Shown here piece by piece: positions 1-12,074 of a stretch of DNA of 64,000 nucleotides. The stretch comes from Whitmania pigra (taxonomy: Eukaryota > Annelida > Clitellata > Hirudinida > Haemopidae): positions 2,146,001-2,210,000 of the forward strand of contig JAJTWR010000251.1 in NCBI GenBank assembly GCA_021613335.1, read 5' to 3'. Every line of letters begins with the position of its first letter. The stretch's first letter is position 1. A program made the position numbers and the translations under genes. The notes below the pieces were generated by a model. It did no database searches. It saw nothing but the letters and a program-made list of their open reading frames with translations, and was not told the origin of the DNA.

Positions 1-360
1 TAGCCATTAGTGATATTTTCGGTTCTCGTTTCTGTTCCTGAATATTTGACCGCCAATAAAGTTTTCTGTTCAACTTGTTATTGTTACAAAGACCCAACAG
101 GTTTGAATGCTTTTATGACCGTTACGAGTTTAATTGGTATCACAGAATTTCATTAAGTGGAAGATTTATTGTCTAAAATATTATTAAGATTCCGGCTACT
201 TCCTTAGTTTACATGGACTTTTCAAGTTGGTATTTAATATAAATTATCGATTGACAATCATTATGTGCAATCTGCACGAAGAGAATTTACCAGACACTCA
301 TTAAGTCACGAAGGTTCCTTTGATCGTTTAATTTCTTTTGATCCTTCCCCGAGTTGCAAT

Positions 361-502
361 GTGTACAATGAAGGGTTTGAATTGGAATTGGAATTTAATC
401 TATGTTATCGATTGACGTACAACATACAAATGTGTACAATGAAGGGTTTGAATTGGAATTGTAATTTAATCTATGTTATCGATTGACGTACAACATATTC
501 GA
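361..502. repeat. 71-bp tandem duplication
   Basis: Two adjacent copies (361-431 and 432-502) of a 71-bp unit differ at only a few positions. Both begin gtgtacaatgaagggtttga and carry the segment atcgattgacgtacaaca near the end. The high identity indicates a recent duplication. No gene function is evident. Confidence 0.85.
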
Positions 503-597
503 GCCACACGAAGTGAATCACCTTATCGGACTCACCTTATCATCACGTCATGTGAACATGTAACAAATCCACAATGAACCAATTTTACCGCTATTTT

Positions 598-742
598 GTC
601 GTTGGGCTATTCTGACGGGACTGTTTTGTCCTGGGCTATTTTGACGCCGGGCTATTTTGACAGGGCTGTTTTGACGGGGCCGTTTTGTTCTGGGCTATTT
701 TGACGGGGATGCTTTGACGCCGGGATGTTATGACGGGGTGCT
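598..742. repeat. Minisatellite of about 14-17 bp units
   Basis: Imperfect tandem copies of a unit close to gggctattttgacg, with variants gggctgttttgacg and gggatgctttgacg, run for about 140 bp. The stretch is visibly richer in G than its surroundings. Confidence 0.75.
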
Positions 743-2566
743 AGCTCATCCTTGATGCGTTTCAAGAATACATGTACCTAAAGTCGCTTAGGTAATTGTG
801 CGTTTATCATTATATGTATTACTGCATGTGATGATGAAACTTTTAAATGAAATTGGAACTAATAGAATTCTTCAACCTACTTCAGGACAGCATTTTCTCA
901 CCGGCTTTCTAATGAATCAGACTACGAGCTAACATTGTTAGTAATCGATGGAGTTTTATTTTGCAAGACTTTATAATGATAACAAAACGAAGAAATAAAT
1001 GACAAGGTCCTTCTTCACAATGACGATGATAATGTTGATGAATATTATTATCATTATAATTATAATTATCATCATAATGTTATTAATATTAATGATAATA
1101 ACAGAAAAATATTCACTTGTTTTTAGGAAACTTGCCTTCATGGTGTATACCGCAAGGGAAGCTTTTAAAAAAAAGGCATGCCATCATTTTGTTTTAATTT
1201 ATCTCAAGAAATTACCTAATTGAAATTACTAAAATTGATTCGTAAGTAATTACATCACTTAATGGCAAAATTAAAACCTGTTTTATTACAGGGTTATCGT
1301 CCTTATATGGAAAGGCATCACAAATCGGTAAGTTAATTGAATTTACAAGATTTAAAATATGCAATATTCGTGACATGAAAAAATATTATTTTTGATAATA
1401 TGTGCAATTTTCATTTATTTTCTTTACCTTCACTTTCCAATTTTTAGTGGAAAGATTTTATGAGCCGTTTGATGATTTGGTTAGTTCGAATTTCTCCTAG
1501 AAAATTATACGAAAGCACAATTGAGCATATTTCACTATTAATATAAAAAATTTGAAGTTGTTGCACGTTCGTTGACAGTTCTTTAATAATAAGATATGCG
1601 ATTCCATTCACCGCTTCATTCGAGAGGATCCGAGCAAAATATTGGTTGAGAAAATTGACTCATGTATGAAGAACATTAAACGATTACAGTGTCCCGATAG
1701 TTTTTGCAACGTTGGAAGTATTTCGGACAATATTTAGAGATTGCTCAGCGGACTTGATGAGTTATCATTTTAAAGTACGCTAAGGGACTCCGTCGCTAGG
1801 AAATTCTTCAATTGAAACTTCAATTTATTAATTTTTGGCATTAATAAACAAATTATGTAAGCAAATGCAAGCAAATAATAATAATAATAATAATAATAAT
1901 GTGGTTCATAAAGTTTAGTTCTCATAAAATAAAGGTTTCTAGGTCTAGACATGTTTTTATGTCATTTGCGTTGCCTTTTCAGAGAATCTGTAATATTTAA
2001 TTTAAGGAAGAAGTTGACATCAAAATTTTTAAAGTTGAAGCCTTGGGAAGTAGGAAGAGAGCATATCACTGCAGCTAATTTCCTCAACTTCTTGTAATAA
2101 TCGTAACAAAAAAACTTTAAAGAAAGGAGGATGGCAAACTCAACGTCTCTTGAGTCGAAGCAACGAATGTTTTAAGAAAGCTAAAATTTGGTGTGTTTGG
2201 CTATTATGTAAGTGTTGATCACATTACCAAATAAAGATCAGTATACATGAAATCACGATGTTTATAATGATTTTTCTATGTAATATTCTTCACCACTAAA
2301 TATACACACGTGAAATACGTAATTAATATTTTAATTGTATTATGTATTGAAATTATTCAGTAAATTTTAAGACGATCATTTTGTATTTAGGAGTATAATT
2401 ATTGAATAAATATTTTTGATTAAATACACCTGAAGAAAACAGTCTCACCTGTTATTTTGAAACCTAGTTTTGCTATGAATGAATAACCGCTTCGCTCGCA
2501 TCATAGAAGTATTTAGTAATCAAAGGATAAGTCATAACGTTTAACAAGTTGTAACGACACACAAAC

Positions 2567-5500
2567 ATGGGAAATAGGACCTCAGTTTTGTTGTTGGTTA
2601 TCTTGCTTTGTTCGACAACCATCGTTGTGTGCTTCGAATTTCCTACGGTGGATTCAATAACTGAAATGTTCGACAATTTAAAACCTAAAGCAACAGACGA
2701 TGGAAGCAGCAATGGGAAATCATACAGACAAAAACGGCAGTCAGCGGAGATTGGAGACGAGAGTTTACTCCCCTACGAAGTGAAAAGCTCGGCGTAAGCA
2801 ATGATGTTTCAATTAATCAACGTAATTTAGCAACAATTCATTGCATCCCAATATCCACACACAGTCATTTAAAAAGTATTGGCGAAATTGTCAAAGGATT
2901 TTTGGAATGCATTGAGGTCATTTACTTAAAAAATTTTTTCAATGTTCAGAGTTTACTAGTGCACCTAGTAAATGATTCCACTTAAAATATGTGTGACAAT
3001 TTTTTGGAAAATTCTAAAATAAAAATGTATCAATCTGAAATAAAAAGTGATGCATTTATCTTCAGTGTAATAATGATATCACAAATCTAAATAATGAAAT
3101 TAAAAGTTTAATATTGCAAACACATTTGCTATTAACTTTTCATAAAATGATAATATCATCAATATCAATCAATTTATATGATAACATAACTAATTGTATT
3201 TTATTCAAGGACGGACATACGTGATATTATAATAACCATATTAAAAAGTTGTAAAAGTTCCACTTGATTTTTTGCCAGGTTACCAATGTGGCCAAACAAA
3301 TCAATCAATCTCAGGTACATGCCAACATTGGGCAATGGTTTCCTGGGGACAACAGTGTACAGTGACAAAATTTATCTCAATGGACTATTTAGTGGCAAAG
3401 GATGTAAGAACATTTGATTGTTCTGTTGGAATAGCTTCTATGGTTCTATTATTAAAATAAAAATTTCTTAAGACATAATGACAGAAAAGTATAAACTTAA
3501 AAAATCATAAAATGTTACCAATTTTCTATTTTTAAATATGTTAAATTTCAATGAAATATATTTAAGTCTATCACTTCAACACCCATTTGAATGATGTTTT
3601 TGATTTTAAGAATATTTAGAATTTCTAATTTGTCAGTGTTTGTTTGTAATTACCTCTGTTTAATTAATACCTAATAATAAAAATTAATTGACTACTTAAC
3701 TAATAAAGTTTATCGTTCATGTCAGTAATTATTATTTATGTTTTAATAACAGCTGACTCACACAGAGCAGCCATCCCAGCATTGCTGATGTCTAGAATTA
3801 ACCTCTCAAATCCAGAAATAGAAAAGAGAGGCACCAGAAAATACGTATACAATGCCCTTGAAGGTATGTTTATCAATGTTAAAAGAAACTTTTAAAATGT
3901 CAGTTAATGAATTGTAACAAATTAGTATTAATGCATGCCATGTGAAAGATTCTCATCCTTTTGTTTTTGCTTAATAGTAAAAATAACTTTCAGTAGCATA
4001 CAGAATTTAATTAATCTAATGAAATCACTATTAGTGATTAGCAAATTCACCTTAAAGGATACTTCATGGAAACAATAAAAAGTGAATATGCCTACATTGA
4101 ACACAAGATGTACCTCCATCAAAGGTACATCCGTCTCTTTGTGGTTGAAATCAATTACGTTATTCAACCTGTCAACTATGGTGGAGGATTCATTTCTCTC
4201 AAATACCCTGACCCAGTTAGCGATGACATAATTTTCAACCAACGGACGCCCTATATCGGGAATTGGTAAACGTTGCCTTTAAAATTGTTTATTTTTTTGT
4301 TCAGTAATATTTTCAAATTTTCTTTATTTTTAGGGTTCTAACTGGCAGAGCAAGAGAAGGAGAGGATGGTGGCCAGGGAAGAACAGTTTCCATATATTAT
4401 CAACAGCCCATCAGTGAAATTAGTATATCTGGAAGCCAAAAGAGAGCCAACTACACCTTTATTATGGCTGTGGACACCATTGAGGCCAATGCCAGGTTTT
4501 CGAGAGTTGTTGAATGCCTATGAATATTACATAAGTAATATGTATAATAATAAGTAATTTTTTAATTTTAATCTCTGTGTAAATTCAAATGACCTATCAC
4601 TTCTGTAATTTCACCACAACTTCTCACCTATATGTAAATATGTTTGTATAATTCAATTTCTGTTATCTATTTCTTTATTTAAAGTAGTCCATACTTGAGT
4701 AACCAACTCTTACAAATTGTATTGTATATCACAGAGCAGAGTTTGATCGGGCTCAGATTGAACTTCTAAGCGGTGACAACTCAAATTATAACTTCTTCAT
4801 GAGTCACGTTCAAGCCTGGAAAGAACTCTGGGATGGAGGAAGGGTAGAACTCGAAGGTTCTAACACCAATCAGCTCATTAAGGCAACCTGGTTTGCCCAG
4901 GCGTACATCTACAATTCTCTGCCTGCCGAAAATCCGGCTCTTCCTCCTCCTTTTAGTGATATATATTATGTCTGTGGAAGGGGTTCCATTGGCAAGGGAG
5001 AACATGGCAAAGATTATCAGGGACATGTGATGTGGGACAATGAAATGTATATCTTGCCTGCCGTTTTGCCTTTCCATCCCCTCATGGCCAAGCAGATGCT
5101 TAGATACAGGTCAGGATATAATACTTAATGCATGCTTTATCTATTTATCCAAATTATGCAACTTAAATTTTGTAATTCTTTTAGATCTGCTATGGGCAAA
5201 GCAGCCAGCCAAATAGCCAAATCTATGAATGCTCCTGGCTACCATTACCCTTGGGAAAGTGCTTATACAGGATTCGAGGTCAGTCCCGAGAAATGTCCAA
5301 GTAACGACACAGACTGTCTCAAAAAACGTCTGTTCACCACGACTGGTGTGGCTCTCGCCATCAGGTACTACATATCAATGACCAGGGACAGAGACTTCAT
5401 GATCAACACCATTTATCAAGGCTGTGACATGTCCAGGGAGGTCACAAGATTTTTAGCCAGTCAGCTTACATTCAATGAAGAACTGAAACGCTTTGAGTTG

Positions 5501-7238
5501 TTAGGTGATTTGCATTCAACTAGATTTTCATTAATTTGTTCATAATTATCAAAGAGCTTAATGGCATCAGTTTTAATTGCAGAAACGGTATACATAACCG
5601 TAATATTTGTTTTGCTTAATATAAATTAAATTTAATCAAACATAATTGCAGTTTTTCACCTTCAAACACTCATGAACAATGTTTAACTGATTTTGCAGAT
5701 GCGACTGGTCCGGATCTCTATCATCCGAGAGTTAAGAACAATGCTTTCCTCTTGACCAGCATCAGTCTTGCCATTCATTTTGGCAGATATCTTTCATGCA
5801 TGTGCCAGAGGAATGAGAGAGAAGAAGTGCCCGACGAAATCATGAAGAAAGCCTTCTATCTCAATCTCCCTTATGACCGACTAAAACGTCTCCATTACCA
5901 GTATGAGGGTTTTGATGGAGGTGCGATTTTAGTTCCAAATCCATTGGGGTTTACTTGCAAGAATGTTGTTTCTTTAATTTACTTTTTCTCAAGAAACACC
6001 TTATCGTTGTTGGACCAAGTTTGGTTGAAATGATAACAGTCCTCTAAATTATTAATTTTATTTGAAAAGATATTCCTAAATTTTGCTTATTTTTACAGAA
6101 AAGGACAAGCCAATAATGCAAGCAGACACCATAATGCTCAATCATCCCCTTGGCTGGAACTATACCTGGGACATAATAAGAAATGATTTGTTTTACTATG
6201 ACCTCATCACTGATCAAAAGACTCCAGCCATGACACTGAGTTGGGCAGTTATTGGATGGAAATGGACAAATGAGGTTCAGAGAATGTTAGCAGCTTTCCA
6301 TAAAAGTTATCAGGACTACATCATGCAGCCATTTAAGGTATGTAGTAGCATTATTTATTTGGTAGATGCGCAACTCTCTGCTCACTATATCCAATTATTT
6401 GTTATTATTTAGAGTAAAAGTAAAGTGAATTACGTAAATTCAAAACGTAAAAAATAACTAAAAACCATAATGCTAAACAAAATAGGTTTGGACTGAATAC
6501 AGCGAAAGAAGCGAGGCAGATCAAGGAAAGGGAGCTGTCAACTTTCTGCCTGGAATGGGAGGATTTTTGCAATCGTTAATTTATGGATTCGCAGGTTTAC
6601 GGATAAAACCTGACAAACTAGAATTCTACAACCCAATGCCACCACCTCAACATAGAAAAATGACACTCCACAATTTTCATTATTTGAATAACAATATGAC
6701 AATAGTCATAGAAACAAATAAAGTCACAATAACCGTACTCGGCATTGATAACACATTCCCGCTCCAATTAAAAATGAATAGGACGTCAGCAGATGAAATA
6801 CCTCTCAATCAAATTGGTTAGTATATATTACAATTACAACTCAACAGAATGGGATGCTAATATAAGCAAAATAAACAATATTACAATATAGTAGCAACTC
6901 GCCTAAACCACTACTTTTGTCATCTTAGTGAAAATAACCTTCAGCCTTTAACTGACAAATTATAATTGCACTCAAGATGAATTTAAAGTTATTTATTTTT
7001 TGTAGGAAAGCCATTGGTGATAGAACCATCAAATGAAGGTTTCTACATTTACACCATAAAGAGAGAAACCTGTGAATTGCCTAAAGATTACATTTACATG
7101 CCTTACGGCTACAATTCCTGGGTCGACGAGCTCGTCAACAAATCTAATTCTATTCATTTTCAGAATTGGTTAAAAACACTTATTTATTTAATTATTTCAT
7201 TAGCTATGGTTCATTTAAGTAAAACTCTTGTCTTATAA
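2567..7238 (+). CDS. Secreted GH65 glucosidase homologue (PGGHG/ATHL1-like), probable pseudoenzyme
   Basis: Eleven exons join in frame to 850 aa: 2567-2793, 3279-3403, 3753-3863, 4058-4265, 4334-4495, 4735-5109, 5185-5504, 5699-5920, 6099-6337, 6486-6816, 7006-7238. The family, glycoside hydrolase 65, includes the glucosidase that removes glucose from glucosyl-galactosyl-hydroxylysine of collagen. Recognised blocks are LGNGFLGTTVYSD near the N-terminus, the substrate-binding W378-D379, W426-E427-S428, V-W-T-E at 664-667, and G-A-V-N-F-L-P-G-M-G-G-F just after it. Two active-site residues differ. The general-acid motif G-P-D-E-Y-H reads G-P-D-L-Y-H, with Leu at 516. The K-Q-A-D substrate motif reads M-Q-A-D, with Met at 590. 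The protein starts with a signal peptide (1-22) and a furin-type site R54-Q-K-R57. It ends in a hydrophobic tail of about 20 residues after N-K-S-N-S, which suggests a GPI anchor or single membrane span. Family assignment is firm; catalytic activity is doubtful. Confidence 0.9.
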
Positions 7239-8074
7239 TTACATTATCTTCTCGATTTTATAATTGTTATTTAACCTATTAATTCTGCTTTTGTAACTTA
7301 TTCTTTCGAATTAACAATTGATTTGTTCTCGTGGTGTGTTCCGAAGACAGATATATCCAAATTATAAAGTTTTCCACAGTCTAAAATTTGTCCATTAATT
7401 GTTAAATTACGATAGCTTGGATTTAATAAAAAGTGTAAAAGTAATGGGTTAATTATACATCAGATGAATACATGAAATAAATACATTAAAAGGTTGAGGA
7501 AGATGGCATTGAGTTGCATTATTACTATATGAGCTTTAATTCGATGGTCAAATAGCATAATCACAAGATATGCAAAAATTTAGGTTTGCTTCGTTCATAT
7601 TAGCTAGTTCTCAAAGCAAGTTGTGATATGCTTCACAACTAAAATATATTTTACTGTAGTATTAAGTTATCCTCTTTTTACAAACTTTTATATCTTTTTT
7701 TTATCTGATGCCTCTCTAAGGTGCGCCAGCCTCCCATGTAAAATTTTATTTTTTTAATTTTCCATATTATTAGTTCCAAAAGGAGCTTATACAGCTTTTC
7801 CCCACTTAATGTCTGCTTTTCATATGTTCTGCTCTGAAAAAGTGTCAAAGCGACCATTCCTGAAGTGTGTTTTGATTAAAAATCCAAATAATGTTATCCA
7901 CGATGTAGTTGCGATATTTCGTAATTTTGAATCTTAGGAGAGGTTCACACTTCCACGGGGCTTTAAACATTACTAGCTTAGTAATTTTCTGGGCGAGATT
8001 TAATGATGAGTTTATTATCAACGTAAAGAGGCACATGGAGATTTGGAATCATCTTTGAAGGTTTTCATTTCGTT
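7239..8074. other. Intergenic: GH65 3' end and FEM-1 promoter
   Basis: No coding segment is supported. AATAAA-like signals occur soon after the GH65 stop (around 7424 and 7477), so the first few hundred bases are likely 3' UTR. The rest must include the FEM-1-like gene's promoter, but no specific site can be named. Confidence 0.5.
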
Positions 8075-11000
8075 ATGGAATACGCCGACGATTCCTCCGA
8101 TCTCAGTTCTAGTTTCCCTTCCCTAGAAGTACATTTGGCCACGTTAGTGTTGTTATTGCAACTTGCATCTATTTTACATGATCAGAATTAATGGGAATAC
8201 ATAAGAAGGCTTATGACTTGTAGGGATTAGTTTTTCTTTTATTTTGTATATTTGATGTAGTACGATTAAGTATTGTTATCTTATTGTCATAGAGAGCCTG
8301 CATCATTCCCATGAAGAATTTACAATAAAATGATATTTCTAATAAACATGCTTATTTTGGGATTCATGGGATATTTTAAAATGCAGATATAAGTTTAGAG
8401 ATGCCTGCAGCAATGGGAACCTGGAAGTTCTCTCTGCCATTTTGGACGAATTGACATTTGCTGAACAAAATAATCTCCTTTATGGGGCATCAACCTCGGG
8501 GTCGCCACTGTTTGAAGCCATCATGTGCCATCAGACGCAGGTCATAGAATTTCTTGTCAGTAAGGGCTATGACTTGGAGAGGGAATACAATGTGGATGTC
8601 CACAGACCGATTGTCTTCAGGGATCGATGTGAGAAATCAATTTTAATCTTTCACAATTGCGACTAGTTGTTGATATATTAATATTAAACTTTAATGATTT
8701 ATTAATAGTATATCATATATGATATAAATACAAATAAAAGGAATATTTGTTCTCTTGTTCACATTTACAATATTTATTATTTTCATTTGGAATGGTACTT
8801 GTCATATTTTCATTAACTAGAACCACTCAAATTCTTGTCCTCATCAACAGGTGCGGCATTATGCTTGGCCTGCGCTTGCGGAAAGTTGGAGGTAGTCGAA
8901 ACCCTGCTGCATCTTGGTGCATCAGTCAATCATACCTCTCTGAACTCAAGCCCGATCATCTATGCCAGCCAGCATGACAATGTTGGACTAATCTCCCTAC
9001 TCCTAGCAAAGGGAGCAGATGTAACCATCCTACCCACCAGCTTTCATTCGCAGTCTGCTGTTTTGCCCCTATATCAGGTCCGCCAGGCCTCGTTGTTTTT
9101 GTTGCTATCATTTGTTGATTTTATCATATAAATATTTTCTTTGTCAACCGGTTATTATAAAATTGCTTATTCCCAATGTAGCTTGCATAAATGTTTGATG
9201 TTTGGACAATTATTTATGCTTTAGATTTACAATTAATTTGTAATAGATTAGCAACTATCTTTAAATTATGGCACTTCGTACAAATGTTATAATATTTTTT
9301 TTCATATGTATGTTTTTAATTTAGAAGAATTTTATTGTTTCAAAAGGCAGCAAAGAAAGAAAAATATATCTATTCTCAGCCTTAAGGAAGCTCAAACTGA
9401 TTTTATTTTTATTATAAATTTTATAATCATACAAACACTAGTATTTCCAGTAATTTTCTGTTAATTTGATATTATAATGACGATGACACACATTCATCAT
9501 TGCAGGCCTGTATCAATGGCTATAAAGAAACAGCAGAATTATTTCTGGAGGGCAATGCCAATCTTGGCCTCGAAAGAAGAATATGCTACCTAGGCCTGCT
9601 GGGGGCACAATGCATCAACCGGCGAGAGGATTTTGAGGGTGGACTCAAGTACTGGAGGGCAGCCCTGGAGCACTTGGCTGAACTGTGTCAGACAGACCAG
9701 AAAGTGGCAGATTTTGAGATGGCGAGAAAACTCAAGAAGTTCTACTTAGAAGGATCCGGTCGAGTGCCCGGAGCGAGCGGAGGAAGGAGTGCCACTCTGC
9801 TCGGGTTATTCAAAGTTTCAGAACATTCCTCTGGCGTCGTCGGTCATCATCGCCGCCATGGTCGACAGAGTAATTCAGAAGGATTGAGATTCAAATCGAT
9901 ATTTGGAGACATGAGACTCTGCACCACATTGGAGGGACTCGAGTCCATTGCCGAAGACAGGTACCGACTCACTCTTCAGGCTTTTCTCATTCTTCAGGAT
10001 GTCCTCGGTCTCTCCCATCCAGAAACAATCCAACAGATGTCCAAGGCTGCAACCATTGCCACTGACTCTGGTCGACTGGAACATGCCTGCAAACTTCTTC
10101 TTTATGGCATGGAGTCAAACGAAAGGGCAGACAGGCCAGAAGCTGCAGCCGAGTATGGTTCTCAACTGGCCGACCTTCTTCTCAATGCCAATTGGAACAA
10201 TAACAACAGGCTGGTCGATCAAATGGCTGGCAGTGACAGCTGTCTTCTTGACATACTCAGAGCTGCTACCGAACTCACTGTGAGGGCCATGATTGGCATT
10301 CAGAAGAAACTTTTTTCACCGGGCGAGAGCCTGGATTCATCCACATCTCAAGCGCTGCCCTCTTTTAGCTCTTCTTATTGGTCGGACCATCATTCTCCGA
10401 TGGTTACCCTGCCCTACTTGGACAACAGTCAGGTAGCTTGCCACTCAAAGATCAAACTGTTTACTGAAACTGTGGAGGCTTTCATGGCTTTCCTGAGGCT
10501 CCTGATAGAACTTGATCCTGCTCGTAATGAGCTAATTGGAATAGATTGTGTCAGAATTCGTGATTTTTCTGGCCTTGGATTTCTCCGAGAGCCAATGTCA
10601 GAGCTGCTGAACCTTTGTCATAGGACTACCACACCGTACAGCAAATTTAGTCTGGAATCAGAAATACTCAAAATAGCCGTTCACGGTGGACATTCCACTT
10701 TTTCCACCCTTTCCTACTTTCAGGAGGACCTCTTTCCTGATGTTTCTGTACTTGAATTTCTCTTGCAGTGCGGGGCATCCTTAAACTGCGTCGACTTCCA
10801 GGGTGACACGCCACTTCACCACAGCCTCGATTGTGCCAGGCCATGTCGCGAGGTCGTCCTAGTGTTGCTGGAAAATGGCGCTGACGTAGACGTCATCAAT
10901 CGGCAGGGTCTGACACCATATAAGTTGTTGAACTCAGCACCTCATCTGCACATCAATCCATTTGACTACCTCAGCCTCAAGTGTGTGGCTGCTTCAGCCA

Positions 11001-11173
11001 TTGTCAAACTTGAAGTTCCCTTCAGAGGGGAGCTGCCCAAACTGCTCGAGACTTTCGTCGAGATGCACTACGTTCCTAGGGTCAAGAGAAACTTCAAGAA
11101 GCCCTGGGCTAAGGAGGGTTTCATAAAAGCCCCTAATGTGTCAGAAATATTTAGGTACCAAAATCGACCTTGA
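8075..11173 (+). CDS. FEM-1 homologue (ankyrin-repeat CRL2 substrate receptor)
   Basis: Four exons (8075-8142, 8387-8628, 8851-9077, 9506-11173) give 734 aa. FEM-1 proteins recruit substrates, often by C-terminal degrons, to cullin-2 ubiquitin ligases. N-terminal ankyrin repeats are clear (A-C-A-C-G-K-L-E-V-V, then A-C-I-N-G-Y-K-E-T-A-E-L). They are followed by the FEM-1 middle region with L-L-G-A and G-G-L-K-Y-W-R-A-A-L-E, and by a TPR-like part (L-G-L-S-H-P-E-T, then D-S-G-R-L-E-H). C-terminal ankyrins precede the diagnostic tail L-S-L-K-C-V-A-A-S-A-I. The G-x-L-K-Y-W pattern resembles FEM1A/C more than FEM1B. The large last exon encodes three quarters of the protein. The first exon rests on one in-frame ATG and a gttagt donor, so the start is the least certain part. 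A Ser/Gly/Arg-rich insertion (residues about 270-300) replaces the usual short linker. Confidence 0.9.
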
Positions 11174-12074
11174 ACTTCAGAAGGTGTTCGCTATTTGTGT
11201 TGTGCGTCTTTGGGAGCCAAAGTTTCAGATTATTAGTTGTAGAAGCGTAGATGCCCTGCAACAACATGGTTATAAGATCATCTCCTGTGACGTGTAGCAT
11301 ATACATTTGGCTGTGCGAGCTCGGTGTACAACCTGTTTACTTTCAGAAAGATTTTCTGTTTTAGGGAAACGTTTCATCTGATCGTCGATAGATCCCTAGT
11401 CAGGTCACACCCTAACAGAACTATCGTTTGAGCTGCGCGTAACAGAATTGCTCTATCTGGAGAGTTTTGTGAGTACCTTGAGATGCGTCGTTTATGTTGC
11501 ACGGGGATGTGGAGATTGAAGCATAAGCCTTCAAATATCTAGTGAAATTCATGAATTCGGTTGACAGATACAAAATCAAGCAGTTTCCTCAATTATTTTT
11601 GTTCTAGGTGTCTAGGGACACTTTCCTAAAGGCCTCACTTTGTACTTTCAAACACTCCGCCAAAAATAAATGCATTACATATGGAAATAAAAATTATTTT
11701 CGTTATTTCATAAAGTAATAAAACGTTATTCGTTGTAGAAACAATAGTGATCTTACTTTCATTTCACCAACCTTTGAAAGGTCTTGACACGGCCTTCAAC
11801 TTGAACCTTTGTGATTGTTTGGGTACCATTGGAAATTTTTGAGGGATTGGGAGCCCATAAGTGTTGGCTTTGTCTCCATATTTTCGATATTAAAAGTCTC
11901 TTTATACATTTGGAATCAGCCACGCAGGCCCTTTCAAGCGTAAAGGTATTAATATTTCTTTTGGAAAAGCAAGGGTTTCGCTTTATGATTTAGGCTTAAT
12001 TACATATATTTCACAAGTAGGATTATACATAATCTCATTTGACGCTTTCAGGAGCTAAGAAACCGAAATCGGTC
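11174..12074. other. Intergenic between FEM-1 and MMAA
   Basis: No coding evidence. The first part is likely FEM-1 3' UTR (AATAAA near 11666). A good acceptor (tttcag at about 12045-12050) just before the MMAA ATG suggests a spliced 5' UTR whose first non-coding exon lies somewhere in this interval. Confidence 0.4.

Larger units (their letters stand above)
1..2566. other. Gene-poor 5' flank with short repeats
   Basis: I see no convincing gene in this AT-rich stretch. It holds a 71-bp tandem duplication, a short GC-richer minisatellite, small TAA and ATT runs (for example near 1878-1902), and one isolated exon-like segment at 1292-1327. Part of the right end is presumably the promoter of the GH65 gene that starts at 2567, but I find no clear TATA box or other site that decides it. 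Confidence 0.5.
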
